Below, one piece after another: positions 19,692-29,328 of a stretch of DNA of 49,532 nt. The notes under the pieces are model-generated. The model was not told where the DNA came from. It saw nothing but the letters and a program-made list of their open reading frames with translations, and searched no databases. Numbering within the stretch: the first letter of the stretch is position 1; each line of letters begins with the position of its first letter. The position numbers and the translations under genes were made by a program. Source of the DNA: Alphaproteobacteria bacterium (GTDB lineage Bacteria > Pseudomonadota > Alphaproteobacteria > Micropepsales > Micropepsaceae); NCBI GenBank assembly GCA_020852655.1, contig JADZAI010000003.1, positions 1-49,532 of the forward strand, read 5' to 3'.

Positions 19692-20805
19692 CACGGCGCG
19701 GCTGCGGGCGAAGCTGGACGCCAAGGCGAAGGCGCTGGGCTTCGACGCGCTGGGAATCGCTGCGGCTGAGACGCCGGGGCTGACCGGACGGAACCTGCAC
19801 AGCTTCGTCGCGCTGGAACGGCACGGCACGATGGCCTGGCTCGCCGAGACGGCGGACCGGCGCGAGAGTCCGAAAGCGCTGTGGCCCGAGGCGAAGAGCG
19901 CCGTCGTCGTCGCGATGAATTATGGCCCGGACAGCGATCCGCTCGTGACGCTCGGCCGACCCGACGCGGCGACGATCAGCGTCTACGCCCGCAACCGCGA
20001 CTATCACGACATCATCAAGGGTAGGCTGAAGGAACTGGCGGCGCAGGTCGCGAAGCTGACCGGCGGCGACGTGAAGGTCTTCGTCGATACCGCGCCGCTG
20101 ATGGAAAAGCCGCTGGCCCGGCTCGCAGGCCTCGGCTGGCAGGGCAAGCACACCAACCTCGTCAGCCGCGACTTCGGCTCATGGCTCTTCCTCGGCGTGA
20201 TCCTGACGGCCGCCGAGTTCGCGCCGGACCAGCCGGCCGACGATTCGTGCGGTTCGTGCCGCGCCTGTCTCGATGCGTGCCCTACGGCCGCGTTCCCGGC
20301 GCCGTATCAGATCGATGCGCGACGCTGCATCTCGTATCTGACCATAGAGCACGCCGGCCCGATCGACGCGGCGCTGCGGCCGCTGATGGGCAACAGGATC
20401 TATGGCTGCGATGACTGCCTCGCGGTCTGCCCGTGGAACAAATTCGCGCAGACCGGTCATGAGGCGAAGCTCGCGGCGCGCGACGATCTTCGCGCGCCGG
20501 CCCTCGCCCAACTGGCGCGACTCGATGACGCGGCGTTCCGAAGCCGCTTCACGGGTTCGCCGATCAAGCGCATTGGCCGCGACCGCTTCGTCCGCAACGT
20601 GCTTATCGCGATCGGCAACAGTGGCGACGCGGCACTCGCGGCTTCGGCCGAGGCGTTGCTGAATGACGCAGCGCCGGGCGTCCGGGCCATGGCGGTGTGG
20701 GCGTGCCGCCGGTTGATGCCCCACGGCGAAGTCGAGCGGTTGCGCGGCAGGTGGCTGCCGCACGAGACCGACGCGGATGTGCGCGCCGAGTGGGCCGCGG
20801 CGTAA
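19672..20805 (+). CDS. queG: Epoxyqueuosine reductase QueG
   Basis: 377 aa from the ATG inside the end of the GST gene, the only in-frame start that keeps the N-terminal domain. Two ferredoxin-like 4Fe-4S clusters are visible: Cys193, 196, 199, 203 (CGSCRACLDACP) with Cys219, and Cys246, 249, 253 (CDDCLAVCPW). Asp139 in FVDTAPLMEK matches the catalytic Asp region. A short HEAT-like repeat forms the C-terminus. The cobalamin-dependent enzyme reduces epoxyqueuosine to queuosine at position 34 of tRNAs, the last step of the pathway. No other que genes are in view. Confidence 0.95.
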   Translation: MPISTSDTARLRAKLDAKAKALGFDALGIAAAETPGLTGRNLHSFVALERHGTMAWLAETADRRESPKALWPEAKSAVVVAMNYGPDSDPLVTLGRPDAATISVYARNRDYHDIIKGRLKELAAQVAKLTGGDVKVFVDTAPLMEKPLARLAGLGWQGKHTNLVSRDFGSWLFLGVILTAAEFAPDQPADDSCGSCRACLDACPTAAFPAPYQIDARRCISYLTIEHAGPIDAALRPLMGNRIYGCDDCLAVCPWNKFAQTGHEAKLAARDDLRAPALAQLARLDDAAFRSRFTGSPIKRIGRDRFVRNVLIAIGNSGDAALAASAEALLNDAAPGVRAMAVWACRRLMPHGEVERLRGRWLPHETDADVRAEWAAA

Positions 20806-20839
20806 GCCGGCGGAGAGCGCGCGGGCGCGTTCCCCGTGT

Positions 20840-20859
20840 CGTCACGAGCCGTCGTGACG
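20840..20859. terminator. Hairpin between convergent queG and argB
   Basis: CGTCACGA-GCCG-TCGTGACG is a perfect 8-bp stem with a 4-base loop lying over the argB stop codon between the two convergent genes. It lacks a T-tract, so it may be a Rho-assisted or bidirectional transcription block rather than a classical terminator. Confidence 0.35.
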
Positions 20860-21783
20860 CAGCAGCGTACCCGCACCGTGCTCGGTGAAAAGCTCGATCA
20901 GCAGCACATGGGGAATGCGCCCGTCGAGGATGACCACGGCCTCCACGCCGGCCTTGAGCGCGTCGATGCAGGTCTGCACCTTGGGGATCATGCCGCCCGA
21001 GATCGTGCCGTCGCGGATGAGGCTCTGTGCCTCGGAGATGGTGAGCGAGGGGATGACGCGCCCCTCTCTGTCCATCACGCCCGGCACGTCGGTGAGGAAC
21101 AGCAGGCGATCGGCGTTCAGCGCGCCGGCGACCGCGCCTGCCACGGTGTCGGCGTTGATGTTGTAGGTCTCGCCGTTCTTGCCGACGCCGATCGGCGCGA
21201 CCACCGGGATCAGGTCCGAGTTCATGATGGTCTCGAGGACCTCGGGATTGATCGAATCGGGTTCGCCGACGAAGCCGAGATCGATCAACCGTTCGACATT
21301 GCCGCTCGAATCGCGCTTCACGCGATTGAGCTTCTTGGCGACGATGAGATTGCCGTCCTTGCCCGAAAGGCCGACGGCACGGCCGCCGGCGGAATTGATG
21401 GCCGAGACGAGGGCCTTGTTGATCGAACCGGACAGCACCATCTCGACCACGTCGATTGCATGGCGGTCGGTGACGCGCAGCCCGTCGATGAACTCGCTCT
21501 TGATCGCGAGGCGGTCCAGCATCGCGCCGATCTGCGGTCCGCCGCCGTGGACGACGACGGGGTCGATGCCGGTCTGCTTCATCAGCACGAGGCTCTGCGC
21601 GAAATGCTCCGAGACGCCGTCCTCGCCCATCGCATGGCCGCCGTATTTCACGACGATGGTCTTCGAATCGTAGCGCAGGATGTAGGGCAGGGCCTCCACG
21701 AGCGTACGAGCCGTGCGGCGCCAATTGGCGAGCTGCCGCCGCTCGAAGGGCAGGTCGTCGCGCGTCAGGTCGTCGCTGGACAT
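20842..21783 (-). CDS. argB: Acetylglutamate kinase
   Basis: 313 aa from [10 protein letters not shown]; an upstream extension in frame reads back into engB. Motifs of the amino-acid kinase fold include [21 protein letters not shown], the N-terminal helix [15 protein letters not shown] seen in arginine-sensitive NAGKs, [15 protein letters not shown] and GGMIPKV. It phosphorylates N-acetylglutamate with ATP, the second step of arginine synthesis. The N-terminal helix suggests hexameric, arginine-inhibited enzyme. It is the last gene of the rpmH-led run, 22 bp after engB. Confidence 0.96.
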   Translation of the reverse strand: MSSDDLTRDDLPFERRQLANWRRTARTLVEALPYILRYDSKTIVVKYGGHAMGEDGVSEHFAQSLVLMKQTGIDPVVVHGGGPQIGAMLDRLAIKSEFIDGLRVTDRHAIDVVEMVLSGSINKALVSAINSAGGRAVGLSGKDGNLIVAKKLNRVKRDSSGNVERLIDLGFVGEPDSINPEVLETIMNSDLIPVVAPIGVGKNGETYNINADTVAGAVAGALNADRLLFLTDVPGVMDREGRVIPSLTISEAQSLIRDGTISGGMIPKVQTCIDALKAGVEAVVILDGRIPHVLLIELFTEHGAGTLLRHDGS

Positions 21784-21805
21784 CGTGTGGCGCCCTTGGG
21801 CCGGT

Positions 21806-22501
21806 TCAGGTCGCGGGCTTATAGCCCGGCAATGTCGCGGGCTCCAACCCGCTCGCTGCGGCAGCCAGGGCACGAAGTTCGGGGATGCCAAGGCCGAGTT
21901 CGGACGACGTCGGCACCACGATGGGGTGGGCGGCGCCGTGCCGTGCCGCCCGCTCCTGGGTGGTGCGCAGCATCCTTTCGAGCTCGGCGGTCTTCAGCTT
22001 GTCGCACTTGGTCAGGACGAGCTGATAGCTGACGGCGGCTTCATCGAGCGCCTCCATCGCTTCGTTGTCGCTGTCCTTGATGCCGTGGCGGCCGTCGATC
22101 AGCAGTATCACCCGCTTCAGCGTCGCGCGGCCGCGCAGATAGGAGAAGATGAGCTTCGTCCACTGGTCGGAGAGCTTGCGCTCGATGCGCGCATAGCCGT
22201 AGCCCGGCAGGTCGACGATATTGAGCGCCCCGGCGAGCTGGAAGAAATTCAGCTCGCGCGTCCGCCCCGGCGTGTTCGAGACGCGGGCGAGCGTCTTGCG
22301 TCCCGTCAACGCGTTCACCAGGCTGGACTTGCCGACATTCGACCGGCCGGCAAAGGCGATCTCCGGGTGATCCGCCGGCGGTAGCCCGTCCATCTTCACC
22401 ACGCCGCGCAGGAAGACGCATTCCTGCGCGAACAGCCAGCGGCCGAAGCCGAGATCCTCCGCGCCGATCGCGGGGAGCAGGTCTTCGTAGCGCGCGGCCA
22501 T
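21806..22501 (-). CDS. engB: Ribosome biogenesis GTP-binding protein EngB (YihA/YsxC)
   Basis: 231 aa from [11 protein letters not shown], overlapping the yidC stop by one base (TGATG). The GTPase motifs are G1 [10 protein letters not shown]2-region NTPGRT, G3 DLPGYGYA and G4 TKCDK, followed by the G5-region VVPTSS. The family assists assembly of the 50S ribosomal subunit. Its position between yidC and argB is conserved in alphaproteobacteria. Confidence 0.95.
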   Translation of the reverse strand: MAARYEDLLPAIGAEDLGFGRWLFAQECVFLRGVVKMDGLPPADHPEIAFAGRSNVGKSSLVNALTGRKTLARVSNTPGRTRELNFFQLAGALNIVDLPGYGYARIERKLSDQWTKLIFSYLRGRATLKRVILLIDGRHGIKDSDNEAMEALDEAAVSYQLVLTKCDKLKTAELERMLRTTQERAARHGAAHPIVVPTSSELGLGIPELRALAAAASGLEPATLPGYKPAT

Positions 22502-24282
22502 CAGGCCTTGGCGTCGCGGAAGAACAGCTTGAACGGCCAGCTCTTGCGCAGGTTCGAGAACAGGTGAATCTCCACCTTCATGCGCTTCATGATCACATAT
22601 TGCTGGGTGATCGAGAGCAGGCCGTTCCAGATCCAGTAGACCACGAGGCCCGCGGGAAACGACGCCAGCATGAACATGAACATCCACGGCATGATCGCGA
22701 AGATCTGCTGCTGTGCGGGGTCCGGCGCCGGCGGGTTCAGCTTCATCTGGACCCACATGACGATGCCGTTGAGGAACGGCAGCAGGCCGAGATGGAGGAA
22801 GGCCGGCACGACGAATGGCAACAGGCCGAAGAGATTGAAGAGCGACGTCGGATCGGGCGCCGACAGGTCCTGGATCCAGCCGAAGAACGGCGCGTGCCGC
22901 ATCTCGATGGTGACGTAGAGCACCTTGTAGAGCGAGAAGAAGACCGGGATCTGCAACAGCATCGGCAGGCAGCCCGTGATCGGGTTGACCTTCTCGCGCT
23001 TGTAGAGCGCGAGCATCTCCTGCTGGAGCCGCTGCGGGTCCTCCTTGAAGCGCTCCCGCATCGCCGTCATTTCCGGCTGGATCTTCTTCATCTTCGTCAT
23101 CGACTCCATCGACTTGTTCGCGATGGGGAAGAAGAGGGCCTTCAGGATGACGGTGAGCAGCAGGATGGCGACGCCGAAATTGCCGACGAGGCCGTAGAGC
23201 CAGTCGAGCAGCAGGAAGATCGGCTTCGTCAGGAAGAAGAACCAGCCCCAGTCCACCGCCATGTCGAAGCGCTGGATTCCGGGATTCTCGGCATATTTGT
23301 CGACCACCGAGACGATCTTCGCGCCGGCGAACATGCGGTGGGTGACGGTCGTTGTCGCGCCGGGCGCGATTTCGCGCGGATTCTTGTAGACGAAGTCCGA
23401 CTGATAGCGCTCCCACGTTCCCTGGTTCGTCGCGCGGAAGGTGGCGGCGACCGGTTCGCCCTGATCCGGTGCGAGGGCCGCCATCCAGTAGTGGTCGGTG
23501 AAGCCGAGCCAGCCGCCGGTCGTCTCGTTCGTCTGCGTGCGTTCGCCGTCCTTGACGATCTCGTCGTAGTCGACCTCGTGCAGTGTGCCGTTCATCACGC
23601 CGATCATGCCCTGGTGGACGACCCAGATCGGATGGAAATACGGCACGCCGCCGCGCACGATCGCGCCGTAGGGCGAAAGCTTCACCGGCGCGCCGCTGTT
23701 GTTGGTGACGCGGTCCTCGACCGTCAGCATGAAGCCGTCGTCGATGGAGATGACGCGGTCGAACCTGAAGCCCTGGTTGTTCGTCCAGGTCAGCGTCACC
23801 GGCTTGTTCGGGGCCAGCGTGTCGCCTGCGGCCAGTGTCCACGTCGTGTCGGCCCCCGGCAGTTCGACGGGCGTGCTGCCGTCGGCGACCCAGCCGAACT
23901 CGCCGTAATAGGGGTTCATCACGCCGACCGGCTCGAGCAGGTCGACCTCCGGCGCGTCGCCGCGGACTTCGGTGCGGTAGTTATGCAGGCGCAGATCGTC
24001 GAAGCGCGCGCCCTTGAGGCGGATCGAACCGTCAAGCGAGCTGGTCGCGATCGGAATGCGCGCGTCGGCGGCGAGGGCGGCCTCACGCGTCGTGTGCGTG
24101 AACTCGGCCGTGCCGGCCGGCGTCGTCACCGGGGCTGTCGCCGTTGCCGCTTCCTGCTGCTTGGCTTCCTGTTTCGGCTTGTCGAGAGGCGGGAAAACGA
24201 TGAACCACACCACAAACACCGCCATCGACAGGATGACGGCGATCAGGAGGTTGCGGGTATCGCCCTGGGGCTGCTGATTCAT
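22501..24282 (-). CDS. yidC: Membrane protein insertase YidC
   Basis: 593 aa from MNQQPQGDTRN; upstream in-frame sequence belongs to yidD in another frame. One N-terminal membrane helix (LLIAVILSMAVFVVWFIVF) is followed by a large periplasmic beta domain (about residues 60-350) and the conserved C-terminal core of five helices, including the region GCLPMLLQIPVFFSLYKVL. It inserts and folds inner-membrane proteins, alone or with SecYEG. The gene lies 10 bp after yidD and is coupled to engB. Confidence 0.97.
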   Translation of the reverse strand: MNQQPQGDTRNLLIAVILSMAVFVVWFIVFPPLDKPKQEAKQQEAATATAPVTTPAGTAEFTHTTREAALAADARIPIATSSLDGSIRLKGARFDDLRLHNYRTEVRGDAPEVDLLEPVGVMNPYYGEFGWVADGSTPVELPGADTTWTLAAGDTLAPNKPVTLTWTNNQGFRFDRVISIDDGFMLTVEDRVTNNSGAPVKLSPYGAIVRGGVPYFHPIWVVHQGMIGVMNGTLHEVDYDEIVKDGERTQTNETTGGWLGFTDHYWMAALAPDQGEPVAATFRATNQGTWERYQSDFVYKNPREIAPGATTTVTHRMFAGAKIVSVVDKYAENPGIQRFDMAVDWGWFFFLTKPIFLLLDWLYGLVGNFGVAILLLTVILKALFFPIANKSMESMTKMKKIQPEMTAMRERFKEDPQRLQQEMLALYKREKVNPITGCLPMLLQIPVFFSLYKVLYVTIEMRHAPFFGWIQDLSAPDPTSLFNLFGLLPFVVPAFLHLGLLPFLNGIVMWVQMKLNPPAPDPAQQQIFAIMPWMFMFMLASFPAGLVVYWIWNGLLSITQQYVIMKRMKVEIHLFSNLRKSWPFKLFFRDAKA

Positions 24283-24292
24283 AGAAGACCGC

Positions 24293-24589
24293 TCAGTGAT
24301 CGGCGCAGGTATGCGCGCGAGGCTTGGCGGGCGGCACCGGGTCGAAGCCGGAACTGCCGCCAAGCCAGGTGATGGGGTGGCAACGGAGAAGACGGCGTAT
24401 GCCGAGATAGAGGCCCTTGACCACGCCATGGGTCTCGATCGCCTCGACGGCATAGCGAGAGCAGCTCGGCTCGAAGCGGCAGGCCATCGGCAGGAAGGGC
24501 GACAGGAAGAGCTTGTAGGCGCGGATCGGCGCGGCGACGGCGGCGCGCGTCCAGCGGCGCAATCCTGTCGTCTCAGCGTTGGCTGCCAT
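24293..24589 (-). CDS. yidD: Membrane protein insertion efficiency factor YidD
   Basis: 98 aa. It has the family signature [31 protein letters not shown] and the motif RRLLRCHP, with two cysteines in CRFEPSC. YidD is a small membrane-associated helper of YidC. The start overlaps the end of rnpA by 17 bp, as is common in this cluster. Confidence 0.95.
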   Translation of the reverse strand: MAANAETTGLRRWTRAAVAAPIRAYKLFLSPFLPMACRFEPSCSRYAVEAIETHGVVKGLYLGIRRLLRCHPITWLGGSSGFDPVPPAKPRAHTCADH

Positions 24590-25031
24590 CCGGCGCGCTC
24601 GATTCTGCCTGCGAGTTGGTGGGGCGGGGCGGCTTGGCGCCCTTGGCGGCCCGCCTGGCCGCCTCGGCGAGGGCTTCTTTAAGGTCCTGCACGAGGCTTT
24701 GGAAGGGGCTGTCGAGTGCCGCCCGTCGCCCGATCAGCACATAGTCGGCTCCGGGCGCTCCGAACTCGGGCAGAACTTCTCGGACGGCAGCCCGCAGGCG
24801 GCGCCGGATCCGGTTCCGTTCGACCGAGCCGCCTTCCTTCTTGGTGACGGTGAAGCCGACGCGAGCGGCCGGCTCGCTATCACGGCGGTCGCGGCGCTGA
24901 AGGCTGAGATTGGGCCGATGCGCCCGGACGCCTTTGGCAGCGGCGAGGAAATCCGCTCGGGCCTTCAGCGTAAGCAAACGACAAGGACCGGCCGCCGGGC
25001 CGGTCCTTGATGTCGTATCGTGGTCGTCCAT
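24573..25031 (-). CDS. rnpA: Ribonuclease P protein component
   Basis: 152 aa. The conserved RNR-type helix is seen in [29 protein letters not shown], and the N-terminal part [13 protein letters not shown] matches RnpA. The protein binds the catalytic RNase P RNA and helps process tRNA 5' ends. It has about 20 extra N-terminal residues and a longer Ala/Lys/Pro-rich C-terminal tail than minimal homologues. It lies 30 bp after rpmH. Confidence 0.95.
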   Translation of the reverse strand: MDDHDTTSRTGPAAGPCRLLTLKARADFLAAAKGVRAHRPNLSLQRRDRRDSEPAARVGFTVTKKEGGSVERNRIRRRLRAAVREVLPEFGAPGADYVLIGRRAALDSPFQSLVQDLKEALAEAARRAAKGAKPPRPTNSQAESSAPDGSQR

Positions 25032-25061
25032 GATCCGGCGGGCCGTGTGCCCGCGAAAGGC

Positions 25062-25196
25062 TTAGGCCGACAGGCGCTTGCGGCCGTGGGCGCGACGCTT
25101 GGCGAGGACCTTGCGACCGCCGACGGTGGCGGCACGGGCGCGGAACCCATGGCGGCGCTTACGGATCAGCTTGGAGGGCTGATAGGTACGCTTCAT
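25062..25196 (-). CDS. rpmH: 50S ribosomal protein L34
   Basis: 44 aa, highly basic, beginning [18 protein letters not shown] and ending [18 protein letters not shown], which is unmistakable L34. It leads the run rpmH-rnpA-yidD-yidC-engB-argB and has an excellent promoter upstream. The start is preceded by a CAGGAG ribosome-binding site. Confidence 0.98.
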   Translation of the reverse strand: MKRTYQPSKLIRKRRHGFRARAATVGGRKVLAKRRAHGRKRLSA

Positions 25197-25261
25197 GACA
25201 CTCAACTCCTGGCCGATATGCGGGCGCCGGCACCCGGCTGGCCGTCCGAAAAAGAGGCAGT

Positions 25262-25290
25262 TCGATACGGGAACGGCCCGGCCAAGTCAA
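25262..25290 (-). promoter_or_regulatory. rpmH: Sigma-70 promoter of the rpmH operon
   Basis: On the minus strand TTGACT (-35) and TATCGA (-10) are separated by exactly 17 bases, about 65 bases before the rpmH ATG. The strength fits a ribosomal protein gene. Confidence 0.7.
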
Positions 25291-25377
25291 CCTTCTGCGA
25301 ATGTGATTTCGGCTGAGTGACGCGGCCGGGGCGTATGTCTAAAATGGCCGGAATCCTGCCATCGGAAGGCTCCTGCC

Positions 25378-26043
25378 ATGTTTCGGGTCCAAGACCTGTC
25401 GATTGCCTTTGCCGTCATCGTCGTCGCGATCTTCGCCGGAATCGGGACCGGCTACTTCAATCGCGGCCCCGCACCCGGCCAGGCCGTCCCCGCTCCAGTC
25501 CCGCCCCCTCCCCCAGCCGCGCCTCCCGCACCGGCTCCTCCCGCGATGCCTGCGCCGCCCGTGCCGCCTGCACCCGGCATTGCCCCGACACCCGGGCCGG
25601 CGCCGGCACCGATGCCCGGGCCAAGCGCGTTCGCGCCGGGCGACTATGTGGAAGGCACCATCAAGACCTGGTGCCTCGATGAGGCGGGCCGGCGCACCGA
25701 CAGCCCGGCCTCGACCTTCCGCCTGACCGTCCTGGGCGCGGGGCAGGCGCAGTTCCGCCTCGGCTCCGCCACCGGCGGCCAGTCCATGCCTGGCACCTTC
25801 AACATGACGACTGGCGAAGCCGAAGGCCGGCTCGACTGGCCGGACGGCAGGCACTACGCCCTCTGGAGCGCCAGGCTGACCCGCGAAGGCGCCACCCTGA
25901 AGGTAGCCGGCCTCGCCTGTGCGGCGCCCAAGGAGGCGAGCCGGCAGCGCTGCGGTGCCTGGTTCTGGGGCCCCGCGACGAGTCCCGAGGTCAAGCTCGC
26001 GGAGGAACATCCCGGCTGCCAGCCGGCGACGGGCCTGCCCTAA
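25378..26043 (+). CDS. Membrane-anchored proline-rich protein, unknown function
   Basis: 221 aa. A single N-terminal membrane helix (IAFAVIVVAIFAGIGTGYF) is followed by a Pro/Ala linker to about residue 85 and a periplasmic domain with GDYVEGTIKTWCLDEAGR, FRLTVLGAGQAQFRLG and a GAWFWGP segment. Three later cysteines could form disulfides. The TM-linker-domain layout suggests a cell-wall-spanning or envelope protein. I do not recognise the domain. The ATG follows GGAAGG. It diverges from rpmH and reads into another exported protein gene 52 bp on. Confidence 0.75.
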   Translation: MFRVQDLSIAFAVIVVAIFAGIGTGYFNRGPAPGQAVPAPVPPPPPAAPPAPAPPAMPAPPVPPAPGIAPTPGPAPAPMPGPSAFAPGDYVEGTIKTWCLDEAGRRTDSPASTFRLTVLGAGQAQFRLGSATGGQSMPGTFNMTTGEAEGRLDWPDGRHYALWSARLTREGATLKVAGLACAAPKEASRQRCGAWFWGPATSPEVKLAEEHPGCQPATGLP

Positions 26044-26095
26044 TCCCGCCGCGTGGACGGTAAACCCTCTCCGCGACGAGAATGAGGAGCCGCCC

Positions 26096-26557
26096 ATGCG
26101 CACGAGGATACTGGCCGCCCTGCTGACGCTCGGCCTGTCCCCGGTGGTGCCGGCCCGGGCCGACGCGATCCCGATGCCGGTCGAGCTCGACGAAATCCAG
26201 GAATTGCTGATCGGCGAATGGCACGAAGACAGCAGCGTCATGTCGACCGGCCTTGGCCACAGCGCGACGACGCGGACCATCGCCTTCGGCAATGACAGCG
26301 TCGCGATGCTGTATTTCGGCGGCATCAGCTACTCCAACGACTACGGCGCCAGAGCCGTCATCGGCACCTGGACGGCGGAGCGGGTCGACGCCAGGACCGT
26401 CAAGGTGAAGATGGTCCAGTCGGCCGAGCGTGGTACCGAGTGGACGCTGGTCTTCGACGGCAACGACGCCTTCATCTTCAGCGACGCGGAGTGGTCCAAC
26501 CTCCCGCCGTCGCGCTTCAGCCGAATCGGCGCCAGGATCGTGCCGAACCGTCCTTAG
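26096..26557 (+). CDS. Small exported protein, unknown function
   Basis: 153 aa from the ATG after GAGGAGCC. The signal peptide ends near VPARADA. The mature part begins with a helix (MPVELDEIQELLIGEWHED), continues as alternating beta strands (TIAFGNDSVAMLYFGG, RTVKVKMVQS, WTLVFDGNDAFIFSD), and closes with RIGARI. The lipocalin-like pattern of repeated strands suggests a small barrel, a guess from layout only. It follows the membrane-anchored gene on the same strand. Confidence 0.75.
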   Translation: MRTRILAALLTLGLSPVVPARADAIPMPVELDEIQELLIGEWHEDSSVMSTGLGHSATTRTIAFGNDSVAMLYFGGISYSNDYGARAVIGTWTAERVDARTVKVKMVQSAERGTEWTLVFDGNDAFIFSDAEWSNLPPSRFSRIGARIVPNRP

Positions 26558-26631
26558 CGCTCTCCCGTCACCGACGGCACCGCTCGCCAAAGCGTGACTA
26601 CGCTCGTCTTGGATCGAGGTGGCGCACGCTT

Positions 26632-28710
26632 ATGGTGCGCACTCTCGTCTTGTCCAACCGGAATCACCTGATGCTGACGCCGCTTCGTGCTCTCGCCGCC
26701 GCTCTCGCTCTTTCGAGCTGTCTCGCCGCGCCGCTGGCTGGCGTCGCCCTGGCCAAGGCGGTCTACGGCGAATGGGGCGTCGTCCAGTCGGACCAGGATA
26801 CGACGGTCAAGCCGGGCGACGACTTCTACATGTATGTGAACGGCGGCTGGGACAAGCGCGTCCAGATCCCGGCCGACAGGGCGACCTATAGCGACGGCAC
26901 CGACATCGAGGCGCAGGCCGAGTCGGACCTGCACGAGATCGCCGAGAACGCCAAGGCGGCCGCCCCGGGTACGACCCTGCGCAAGGTCGGCGATTACTAT
27001 GCCAGCTTCATGGATACCGCGGCCATCGAGGCACAGGGCCTCGCGCCGCTGAAGCCGCAACTCGACGAGACCGCCGCGATCGCCTCGCCGGCCGATCTCG
27101 CCCGCGCCTTCGCCCGCACGGTCTACGGCTTCGGCACCAGCCCGATCGCGGTTTATCTCGATACCGATTCGAAGCAGCCGGGCAACTACGCAGCCTATTT
27201 CACGCAGAGCGGGCTCGGGCTGCCCGACCGCGACTACTATCTGAAGGATACCGACGAGAACCTGAAATACCGCGCCGCCTATCAGGCCTATATCGAGAAA
27301 CTGCTCGGCCTCGCCGGCGTGCCGGACGGTGCCGCCAAGGCCAAGGCGATCCTCGCGCTCGAAACCGAGATCGCGAAGCTGCACTGGGCCGCGGAAGACG
27401 CCCGCGAGACGCTGACCACCTATAACCCCGTGACCCCCGACGAACTGGCGAAGCAGGCGCCGGGGATCGATTGGGCGGCGTTCCTCGAAACCGCCGACCT
27501 GACGCACGCGCCGAGGCTGGTGCTGGCCGAGAACACCGCCATTGTGAAGCTGTCCGCGCTCACCGCCGCGACGCCGATGGAGACGTGGAAGGCCTATCTC
27601 ACCTTCCATACGCTGAACCAGGCGGCGCCCTACCTCCCCAAGGCGTTCGACGACGCGCAGTTCGACTTCAACGGCAAGACGATGGAAGGCCAGGAGGTCC
27701 AGCGCGAGCGCTGGAAGCGTGCGCTCGACCTCATCGACGGCACGATGGGCGAGGCGATGGGCGAAGCCTATGTCGCCAAGCGCTTCACGCCCGAGGCCAA
27801 GGCCGAGATGGCGAGGATGGTCGCGAACCTCAAGACCGCGCTCGGGCAGATGATCGACGAAGCGGCGTGGATGGATCCGAGTACCAAGAAGGCCGCGCAC
27901 AGGAAGCTCGACGCCATGCAGGTCATGATCGGCTATCCCGACACATGGCGCGACTACACCAGGCTGGAGATCAAGGAAGGCGATCTGCTCGGCAACGTCG
28001 CGCGCGCCTATGCCTTCGACTGGACGCGCCAGACGACGCGCATCGCCGATCCGGTCGACAAGGCCGAATGGGGCATGACGCCGCCGACGGTGAATGCCTA
28101 CAACTCGTTCAACAACAACCAGATCGTCTTCCCGGCCGGCATCCTACAGCCGCCCTATTTCGATCTCGGCGCCGACATGGCCGTGAATTACGGTGCGACC
28201 GGCGCGACCATCGGCCACGAGATCAGCCACGGCTTCGACGACCAGGGCCGCAAATATGACGAGACCGGTGCGATCCGCGACGGGTGGACCGCCAAGGACG
28301 CCGCGGCCTATGACGCCGAAGCGAAGAAGCTGATCGCACAGTTCAACGCCTACGAGCCGCTGCCCGGCATCCATGTGAACGGCGCGCTGACGCAGGGCGA
28401 GAACATTGCCGACCTCGCCGGCCTCGCCATCGCCTACCGCGCCTACAAACTGGCGCTGAACGGCAAGGAAGCGCCGGTGATCGACGGCCTCACCGGCGAC
28501 CAGCGCTTCTTCCTGGGCTATGCGATGAGCTGGCGCAGCAAGCGCCGCGAGGATTCGCTACGGGCGCGGCTCGCCAGCGATCCGCACGCGCCGGCCTATT
28601 ACCGGGTCAACGGCATCGTGAACAATTTCCAGCCCTGGTACGACGCCTTCGGCATCGGACCGGATGCGAAGCTGTATGTCGCGCCGGAGAAGCGCGCTCG
28701 CCTCTGGTGA
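26632..28710 (+). CDS. M13 family zinc metallopeptidase (neprilysin/PepO-like), exported
   Basis: 692 aa from ATG 26632, chosen because GAGGTGG lies nine bases upstream; ATG 26671 is an alternative giving 679 aa. The N-terminus has a lipobox-like ALALSSC, so it may be a lipoprotein, or be cut later at GVALA. The zinc site HEISH lies in IGHEISHGFDDQG, with the third ligand in ENIADLAG. The N-terminal domain motif YVNGGWDK and the C-terminal end YVAPEKRARLW (like R-x-W of the family) are present. M13 enzymes cleave short peptides in the periplasm. The gene stands alone after the exported protein. Confidence 0.92.
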   Translation: MVRTLVLSNRNHLMLTPLRALAAALALSSCLAAPLAGVALAKAVYGEWGVVQSDQDTTVKPGDDFYMYVNGGWDKRVQIPADRATYSDGTDIEAQAESDLHEIAENAKAAAPGTTLRKVGDYYASFMDTAAIEAQGLAPLKPQLDETAAIASPADLARAFARTVYGFGTSPIAVYLDTDSKQPGNYAAYFTQSGLGLPDRDYYLKDTDENLKYRAAYQAYIEKLLGLAGVPDGAAKAKAILALETEIAKLHWAAEDARETLTTYNPVTPDELAKQAPGIDWAAFLETADLTHAPRLVLAENTAIVKLSALTAATPMETWKAYLTFHTLNQAAPYLPKAFDDAQFDFNGKTMEGQEVQRERWKRALDLIDGTMGEAMGEAYVAKRFTPEAKAEMARMVANLKTALGQMIDEAAWMDPSTKKAAHRKLDAMQVMIGYPDTWRDYTRLEIKEGDLLGNVARAYAFDWTRQTTRIADPVDKAEWGMTPPTVNAYNSFNNNQIVFPAGILQPPYFDLGADMAVNYGATGATIGHEISHGFDDQGRKYDETGAIRDGWTAKDAAAYDAEAKKLIAQFNAYEPLPGIHVNGALTQGENIADLAGLAIAYRAYKLALNGKEAPVIDGLTGDQRFFLGYAMSWRSKRREDSLRARLASDPHAPAYYRVNGIVNNFQPWYDAFGIGPDAKLYVAPEKRARLW

Positions 28711-28731
28711 GCGCGCTGACCTTGGTCCCGG

Positions 28732-29241
28732 TCAGGCGGCCTGTCCGCCGGCGAGGAAATCCATCTTCCCGATCTCGACGCCGTTGTGCCGCAGGATGTT
28801 GTAGGCGGTCACGGCGTGGAAGAAGAGGTTGGGCAGCGTGAAGGTGCCGAGCAGCTCCTGGCCGCTCATCTTCAGCTCACGGCCGGGAAACTGGAGCGTG
28901 ATGACGCGCGTGTCGGCGCCGTCGAACTGCTCCGGCTTCAAGCTCTTGATGAAGTCTACCGTCTTGTCGATGCGCTGGTAGAGTTCGGCGAAGTTCGTCT
29001 CGGTATCGGGCATCGACGGCGGCTCGACGCCGGCAAGGCGGGCGGCGCCGCCCTTGGCGCTATCGGAGACCATCTGCACCTGCCGCACGAGCGGATGCAT
29101 GTCGAGCGCCAGGCGGCTGTTGAGCAGGACGGCCGGATCGACCTTGCGGGCCTCGGCATGCGCCTCGCCCTTCTTCAGGACATGTTTGAGATTGCCGAGA
29201 ACGCGCAGAAGCGTGGGTACGGCGGCGTCGTGCATGGACAT
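28732..29241 (-). CDS. DUF1993 family protein
   Basis: 169 aa from ATG 29241, ten bases after GGGAGG; an in-frame TTG two codons earlier is less likely. The helical protein has the family pattern: an N-terminal helix MHDAAVPTLLRVLGNLKHVLKKG, the segment LDMHPLVRQVQMVSDSAKG, and the C-terminal FTLPNLFFHAVTAYNILRHNGV. The conserved His residues and the four-helix layout resemble DinB-like folds. Function unknown. It is convergent with the M13 gene by 21 bp. Confidence 0.85.
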   Translation of the reverse strand: MSMHDAAVPTLLRVLGNLKHVLKKGEAHAEARKVDPAVLLNSRLALDMHPLVRQVQMVSDSAKGGAARLAGVEPPSMPDTETNFAELYQRIDKTVDFIKSLKPEQFDGADTRVITLQFPGRELKMSGQELLGTFTLPNLFFHAVTAYNILRHNGVEIGKMDFLAGGQAA

Positions 29242-29328
29242 AGGCAAATGACCTCCCTGGGATGACCCAAGCGAGGTGGCGATCAGGCGAGCCGGTTTCC
29301 AGCGGCTGCGGCGAAAAGTCTTGTTGTC